NCBI RefSeq assembly: GCF_041021955.1
Contig: NZ_CP158375.1
Location: 310,001 to 374,000, forward strand
Length of the DNA: 64,000 nt
From: Caulobacter sp. 73W
GTDB taxonomy: Bacteria; Pseudomonadota; Alphaproteobacteria; Caulobacterales; Caulobacteraceae
Reading direction: 5' to 3'
Below the pieces are notes generated by a model, which saw only the letters and a list, made by a program, of their open reading frames with translations, was not told where the DNA came from and made no database searches. The position numbers and the translations under genes were made by a program. The stretch's first letter is position 1. Every line of letters begins with the position of its first letter. Shown in pieces: positions 57,075-64,000 of the stretch.

Positions 57075-57805
57075 GACGCGGCCCCCTCAAACGTCATCAG
57101 GTGGATCGACAGCCGCACCTTGCCGCCGGTGAAGGCCCCGCCCGTCGCCGTCAGCACCACCGGCGTGTCGGCATAGAACGCCGTGGGACCAACGACCCCG
57201 ATGTTGGCGCCGCCCAGGGCGATGCTCAGCAGCGCGCCGAACTTGCCCGCCTCCCCCGCCACGCCGCAGCTGTAGCTGCTCGCCCCCGTCACCGCCTGGG
57301 TGGTGCGGGTCGAGACGCCCAGCGCGATGGCCCGCGCCGGGATCACCACCGTGCTGACCACGCTGGCGCCCGCCAGGGTCAGTTCCTGCTCGCGGATCTC
57401 GAACCGCGTCGCCGCCCCCCTGGGCGACAGGGCGGCGGTCAGGTTGCGGAAGGTGGAGGACAGCGCCGTCCAGCCGGCCGCCGTCCATACCGCCAGCACC
57501 TGCTCGTCGGCGATCCAGGCCAGGAAGCCGGGCTGGACCGCCAGCGCCTCCCACGCCACCGCCTCGAACCGCATCAGGGTTCCCGCGGCACGGCCGGACC
57601 AGTCCGCGCCCGCGGCGCCGGCGGGCAGGATGTACAGCGCCCCGTCGACCGGGCTCGCCGGCTGAGCCGCCGTCGCGCGGCTGGCGACAGCCGGCTGCAC
57701 CAGCCCGTCCAGGCGGCTCAGGGCCTCGTTGAGGGTGACATGCTTCTGGGCCTGGCCGGCCGCCAGGTAGGGCAGCCCCAGGCGGGGCGTCGCGTCGTCG
57801 GACAA
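57071..57805 (-). CDS. DUF2793 phage/GTA-associated protein
   Basis: 244 residues. N-terminal DUF2793 domain: PRLGLPYLAAGQAQKHVTLNEALSRLDGLVQPAV, then SPVDGALYILPAGAAGADWSGRAAGTLMRFE; a beta-rich C-terminal part with Gly/Ala/Thr strands follows. DUF2793 proteins occur in alphaproteobacterial prophage tails and in gene-transfer-agent associated loci. Coupled to a GH24 lysozyme gene. Probably a particle-surface (spike/fibre) protein; inference. Confidence 0.9.
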   Translation of the reverse strand: MSDDATPRLGLPYLAAGQAQKHVTLNEALSRLDGLVQPAVASRATAAQPASPVDGALYILPAGAAGADWSGRAAGTLMRFEAVAWEALAVQPGFLAWIADEQVLAVWTAAGWTALSSTFRNLTAALSPRGAATRFEIREQELTLAGASVVSTVVIPARAIALGVSTRTTQAVTGASSYSCGVAGEAGKFGALLSIALGGANIGVVGPTAFYADTPVVLTATGGAFTGGKVRLSIHLMTFEGAAS

Positions 57806-57886
57806 GGGCGTCTCTCCATTCCGGAAAAGACGCCCAGCATCACGCCGCCCCGGCGGGGGCGGACGACGGCGAAGTTATCCCCGCCC

Positions 57887-58894
57887 CTACTCTGCGGCGA
57901 GCGTCAGACTGCGCCCGCCGGTCAGGGCGGTCTTGGCGGCCAGATCGGCCTTGGCCGCCTCGTACTCGGCGGACAGGCGGGCGATGAACTCGCCGGCCGA
58001 GGGGACGTCCTTGACCGAGCCGATGCCCTGGCCCGCGCCCCAGATGTCCTTCCACGCCTTCTTGGCCGAGTTGCCGCCCGAGCCGAAGTTCATGGCCGAC
58101 GGGTCGCTGACCGGCAGGTTGGCCGGGTCCAGGCCCGCCGCGACGACCGACGGCGCCAGGTAGTTGCCGTGAACCCCGGTGAACAGGTTGGAGTAAAGGA
58201 TGTCGTCGGCGCTGCTCTCGACGATCATCTGCTTGTAGCCCTCGACCGCATTGGCCTCCTTCGTGGCGATGAAGGCCGAGCCGACATAGCCAAGGTCCGC
58301 GCCCATGGCCTGGGCCGCCAGGATCGAGCGACCGTGGGCGATGGCGCCCGACAGGGCGATCGGCCCGTCGAACCACTCACGGATCTCCTGGATCAGGGCG
58401 AAGGGCGACAGGGTGCCGGCATGGCCGCCCGCGCCTGTGGCCACCGGGATCAGGCCGTCGGCCCCCTTCTCGATCGCCTTGTGGGCGAAGCGGTTGTTGA
58501 TCACGTCGTGCAGGGTGATGCCGCCGTAGGAGTGGATGGCGTGGTTCAGGTCCTCGCGCGCGCCCAGCGAGGTGATGATCACCGGAACCTTGTGCTTCAC
58601 GCACAGCTCCACATCCTCCTCCAGGCGGGAGTTGGACTTGTGGACGATCTGGTTCACCGCGAACGGCGCGCTCGGCGCGTCGGGATTGGCCTTGTCATAG
58701 GCCGCCAGTTCCTCGGTGATCTGGTGCAGCCATTCGTCCAGCTGCGAGATCGGCCGCGCGTTGAGAGAGGGGAACGAACCCACCACCCCCGCCTTGCACT
58801 GGGCCAGCACCAGCTCCGGCCCGGAGACGATGAACATCGGCGAGCAGATGATCGGCAGGCGCAGGCGGTCACGCAGGATGGGCGGCAGGGCCAT
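57887..58894 (-). CDS. NAD(P)H-dependent flavin/nitronate monooxygenase family protein
   Basis: 335 residues from the ATG at 58894 (GGGAGA upstream); the frame is open to 59155 without homology. TIM barrel of the 2-nitropropane dioxygenase family: ILRDRLRLPIICSPMFIVSGPELVLAQCKAGVVGSFPSLNARP, GADGLIPVATGAGGHAG (FMN phosphate region) and GADLGYVGSAFIATKEA. Oxidises nitronates or acts as an enoyl-type FMN reductase; the substrate is not known. Divergent from mutA. Confidence 0.92.
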   Translation of the reverse strand: MALPPILRDRLRLPIICSPMFIVSGPELVLAQCKAGVVGSFPSLNARPISQLDEWLHQITEELAAYDKANPDAPSAPFAVNQIVHKSNSRLEEDVELCVKHKVPVIITSLGAREDLNHAIHSYGGITLHDVINNRFAHKAIEKGADGLIPVATGAGGHAGTLSPFALIQEIREWFDGPIALSGAIAHGRSILAAQAMGADLGYVGSAFIATKEANAVEGYKQMIVESSADDILYSNLFTGVHGNYLAPSVVAAGLDPANLPVSDPSAMNFGSGGNSAKKAWKDIWGAGQGIGSVKDVPSAGEFIARLSAEYEAAKADLAAKTALTGGRSLTLAAE

Positions 58895-59033
58895 GGTCGT
58901 CTCTCCCGAAGACTTATGAATGTACGATGTAAGTAAAACGTCTGTTCCAAGCGCGCAAGCACCGCTTGACTGACCTTGCGGCGGGGGCGCATGACCGAAG
59001 AAAAATGCTTCGTAGCAGGCGGGAGCACGCAGG

Positions 59034-60854
59034 TTGGCTGACGAAATCCTCAAGCTGGCGGACGATTTCACCCCGCCCTCCCAAGCCGAGTGGATGGCCT
59101 TGGTCGAGAAGACGCTGAAGGGAGCCGATTTCGACAAACGGCTCGTGCGCCGCACCTATGACGGCCTGTCGATCCAGCCGCTCTATACCGACGCCCCCGA
59201 TGTCGTCCGCGACCTGCGTCCCCGCGACGCCGAGGGGCCGTGGGACATCCGCATGGCTGTCGCTCACCCCGATCCCGCCCGCGCCAACGCCGAGGCGCTG
59301 AAGGACCTGGAGAACGGCGCCGTCTCCGTCACCCTCAAGCTCGATCCCACGGGCCAGGACGGCATCGCCGTCGGCTCCGCCGCCGATCTCGCCCGCGCGC
59401 TGGACGGCGTCTATGTGGACATGGCCCCCGTGGCGCTGGAGGCGGGTTTCCTCGGCCCCAAGGCCGCCGACTGGCTCGCCCCTCTAGGCAAGAACGCCCC
59501 CGCCGCGCCCCTGGCCTTCCACCTCGACCCGCTCACCGCCTGGGCGCAGACCGGGGTCAGCCCCGGCCCGATCGAGAGCCATCTCGTCAGCGCCGCCACC
59601 GTCGCCGCCCGCCTTTCCCAGACCTATCCCAAGGCCGAGCTGTTCCTCGCCAACGGCCGCGCCGTGCACGAAGCCGGCGGCGCCGACGCCCAGGAACTGG
59701 GCGTGATGGCCGCCTCCGCCGTCGCCTACGCCAAGGCCCTGGTCCGCGCGGGCCTGCCCATGGACAAGGCCTTCGCCCGGATCACCCTGGGTGTCAGCCT
59801 GGATGGCGAATACTTCACCGGCGTCGCCAAGGTTCGCGCCGCCAAGGCCCTGTGGGCCCGCCTGACCTCGGCCTGCGGCGTCGACGGCCTGCCGCCCCGG
59901 ATCGAGGCCCGCTCCTCCCGGCGCATGCTCAGCACCCTGGATCCGTGGACCAATCTGCTGCGCCTCACCGCCGCCGGCTTCGCGGGCGCAGCTGGCGGGG
60001 CCGACGCGGTGCGCATCGGCTGCTTCACCGACGCCGCCGGCCCGCCCACCGCCTTCGCCCGCCGCCAGGCCCGCAACACCCAGCTGGTCCTGATGGAGGA
60101 AAGCGCCCTGGGCCGCGTCGCCGATCCGGCCGGCGGCAGCTGGTATCTCGACACTCTCACCGACCAGCTGGCCCAGGCCGCCTGGTCCGCGTTCCAGGCC
60201 ATCGAGCAGGCCGGCGGGATCATCGCCGCCCTTGAAGCCGGGACGATCCAGGACGCCACCGACACGGCCCGCGCCGCCCGCCTCGCCGCCGTGGTCAGCC
60301 GCACGGACGGTCTGGTCGGCGCGTCCGAGTTCCCCAACATCGCCGAGACCCCGGTCGAGACCGAAGCCGTCCAGCCCAAGCCCGCCGCCGAGCAGCCGGA
60401 CCCCCGCATGCCCGGCCCCGACAGCCGCTGCCGCCCCCTGGCGCCCATGCGCCTGTCAGAACCGTTCGAGGCCCTGCGCGGCCGCGCCGCCGCCGGCCAG
60501 CCGACGATCTTCCTGGCGACTATCGGCGCGCCCACCGACTACACCGCCCGCCTGACCTTCGCCCGCAACCTGTTCGCCGCCGGCGGGGTCGCCGCCGAGG
60601 TCGGCACGGTGGAGGAATACGCCCCGGCCAAGGCCTCTCTCGCCATCCTCTGCTCCTCCGACGACCGCTACGCCGAGGAAGCCGGCCGCGCCGCCCGCAC
60701 GCTCAAGGCCGCGGGGGTCAAGCATCTCTATCTGGCCGGCAAGCCCGGCGACCTGGAGCGCGAACTGAAGGCCGAGGGGGTCGACGAGTTCGTCTTCGCC
60801 GGCATGGACGCCGTGGCGGTCCTCGACCGCGCCCTGACCATGACGGGAGCCTGA
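59034..60854 (+). CDS. mutA: Methylmalonyl-CoA mutase small (beta) subunit
   Basis: 606 residues from a TTG at 59034 (GGGAG about 10 nt upstream; no closer ATG in frame). Shows the mutase fold without a functional B12 motif: [60 protein letters not shown], then a degenerate cobalamin-like C-terminal domain. It pairs with MutB in succinyl-CoA/methylmalonyl-CoA interconversion (propionate metabolism). mutB starts 4 nt after its stop. Confidence 0.95.
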   Translation: MADEILKLADDFTPPSQAEWMALVEKTLKGADFDKRLVRRTYDGLSIQPLYTDAPDVVRDLRPRDAEGPWDIRMAVAHPDPARANAEALKDLENGAVSVTLKLDPTGQDGIAVGSAADLARALDGVYVDMAPVALEAGFLGPKAADWLAPLGKNAPAAPLAFHLDPLTAWAQTGVSPGPIESHLVSAATVAARLSQTYPKAELFLANGRAVHEAGGADAQELGVMAASAVAYAKALVRAGLPMDKAFARITLGVSLDGEYFTGVAKVRAAKALWARLTSACGVDGLPPRIEARSSRRMLSTLDPWTNLLRLTAAGFAGAAGGADAVRIGCFTDAAGPPTAFARRQARNTQLVLMEESALGRVADPAGGSWYLDTLTDQLAQAAWSAFQAIEQAGGIIAALEAGTIQDATDTARAARLAAVVSRTDGLVGASEFPNIAETPVETEAVQPKPAAEQPDPRMPGPDSRCRPLAPMRLSEPFEALRGRAAAGQPTIFLATIGAPTDYTARLTFARNLFAAGGVAAEVGTVEEYAPAKASLAILCSSDDRYAEEAGRAARTLKAAGVKHLYLAGKPGDLERELKAEGVDEFVFAGMDAVAVLDRALTMTGA

Positions 60855-60858
60855 TCCC

Positions 60859-63027
<2,169 letters not shown>

Positions 63028-63456
63028 ATGGCCAGCGCTTCGTCGTGGCCGCGTCCGCCGGCTTGCCGTGGCGCGCCTCGATATCCTTCTGCAGGGCGCG
63101 CGCCGCCATCAGGTGGCCCGGGAACAGGGTGTCCACCGCCCAGCCGATGATCGGCACGCCGGAACTGGCCGTATCCGCCGCCAGATAGGCCGCCATTCGC
63201 GCGATGGTCGCCCCGCCCGCCTGCGAGCGCACGGCATGGGCCAGCAGCAGCCCGCCCGCGCCCAGGCTGTAGACGGCGTTGGCCCCGGGGATCCACGCGA
63301 TCACCCCGTCCAGCCCGATCCCGATCGGTCCGACCCCGACCACGCGGTCGGACAACCGCTTGATCGTCTCCGCCTGCCGCCAGGCCTGATGCGCGCGCTC
63401 TGTGCTCATGCTGAAGGAACGCGGATCGCAGGACGAAGCTCCACAGCGCAACAGCA

Positions 63457-63583
63457 TCCCCTCGCCCCCTCTGGGGGAGAGGGTAAGGGTGAGGGGGCGC
63501 TGAGCTTCAAGGGGCAAGGCGCTGCAAGCGGAATCGCCGCAGGCCCCTCACCCAACCCTCTCCCCACGAGTGGGGAGAGGGGA
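63457..63583. repeat. Inverted pair of GC-rich intergenic repeats
   Basis: Unit 1 (63457-63498) CCCCTCGCCCCCTCTGG..., unit 2 (63542-63583) its reverse complement with small differences; shared core GGGGAGAGGGT-N2-GGGTGAGGGG. They are separated by about 43 nt. Each unit is itself a hairpin. This is the REP/BIME-like dispersed repeat type common in intergenic DNA of GC-rich alphaproteobacteria. Confidence 0.75.
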
Positions 63584-63590
63584 AGACTTA

Positions 63591-64000
63591 TCCGCTCCTC
63601 CCACACCTCCCGTAATCTCTCCCCGTCTCCGCTGCACGGAAGGGCGCTCGGCCAGCGCCGGCTGTGGCGGGGATGCGGTCGAGCGGGAAGCGCTTCGGCG
63701 GCGCGCCTCACGGCCCCGTCGGATGTCGCAGGCCTGGAACCCCGGCGTCCACGCGGTCCGGGACCTCCTCGCTGGAGGAGGCCCGCCCGTCAGGGCCTTT
63801 GCTCGGAGATTTGTAAGTCCTCTCGAGGAGCCCCCAGACACGATCGCGCGGAGCGGAACGACCTGCGTCGAACCTGGCACTCCAAAGTCCCATCGCCTGA
63901 CGCAGGTCTGGCCGCTCCGCCGCCCTTCCAACCTTTCGGGGCTTTCCCGTGGGGACGATGAATCACGCCTCCCTCTCCCTCGATGGGAGAGGGACCGAGG
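63591..64000. other. Non-coding tail of the window with inverted repeats
   Basis: No ORF here looks real. A composite inverted repeat spans 63848-63920: GCGGAGCGG-N4-ACCTGCGTC, 29-nt loop, GACGCAGGT-N4-CCGCTCCGC. At 63969-63993 a further hairpin CCCTCTCCC-tcgat-GGGAGAGGG resembles the repeats at 63457-63583, suggesting a cluster of dispersed repeats. Confidence 0.6.

Noticed and set aside
58895..59033. Possible cobalamin riboswitch before mutA
   Set aside because: The 139-nt gap is too short and lacks a recognisable B12 box.
63406..63931. Open frames on both strands in the terminal intergenic region
   Set aside because: They translate GC-rich repeats (LTLSPRGGEG-type peptides) and have no family features.

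Overview
The window is high-GC DNA from an alphaproteobacterium, most likely the family Caulobacteraceae (Caulobacter/Phenylobacterium relatives). The evidence is indirect but consistent: a murA-DUF2948-hisD-UPF0262-LMW phosphatase-maf-RNase E/G-yacG run, a TetR-acrA-acrB-nodT efflux locus, a tRNA-His with A73 and no encoded G-1, a large TonB-dependent receptor with an Ala-rich leader, and dense GC-rich coding with 1-4 nt gene overlaps. This is mostly ordinary chromosome. No insertion sequence, integrase or CRISPR array was seen.

Layout. 0-2.8 kb: two tandem paralogous cassettes (DUF6249-like membrane protein, ECF sigma factor, small membrane partner), each preceded by a similar 27-nt promoter-like element; the last partner runs off the left edge. 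2.8-5.5 kb: small stand-alone genes (ArsC/Spx-like, VOC, GST, SRPBCC, one unknown). 5.5-9.1 kb: TonB-dependent receptor and a small exported protein. 9.1-13.8 kb: guanine nucleotide synthesis (guaA, guaB) around an RsmB-type rRNA methyltransferase and a MAPEG protein. 13.9-17.1 kb: an exported unknown with an apparent leader frameshift, rlmE, ppx/gppA and hspQ. 17.1-19.2 kb: an acyltransferase and a membrane LytTR regulator, divergent. 19.2-22.9 kb: arginine succinyltransferase (AST) genes astD and astA with a frameshifted M20 hydrolase. 23-29 kb: tamA-tamB.

29.2-32.6 kb: ATP-grasp, alpha-E and transglutaminase genes translationally coupled as one operon, a conserved system of unresolved function. 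32.7-38.5 kb: CoA-transferase, lytic transglycosylase, an orphan tonB with BlaI/MecI-like operators, acyl-CoA dehydrogenase, ThiO-like oxidase and HutD. 38.5-45 kb: tetR divergent from a tripartite RND pump. 45-48.1 kb: tRNA-His, the exbB-exbD-tonB operon and tRNA-Phe. 48.2-54.3 kb: the murA-to-yacG housekeeping run, in which maf has an apparent frameshift just after its start. 54.4-57.8 kb: tRNA-Thr, a BenE-type transporter, and a phage- or GTA-like islet (DUF2793 protein, GH24 lysozyme, single-TM protein). 57.9-63.4 kb: nitronate monooxygenase divergent from mutA-mutB, then DUF4112. 63.4-64 kb: non-coding, with inverted GC-rich repeats.

Themes are outer-membrane biogenesis and transport (TamAB, two TonBs, a TonB receptor, RND efflux), nucleotide and amino-acid metabolism, and envelope-linked regulation. 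Three reading-frame breaks (near 14.74, 22.45 and 49.98 kb) may be sequencing errors or real lesions and deserve checking. Five convergent gene pairs share a 4-nt overlapping stop (CTAG or TTAG).
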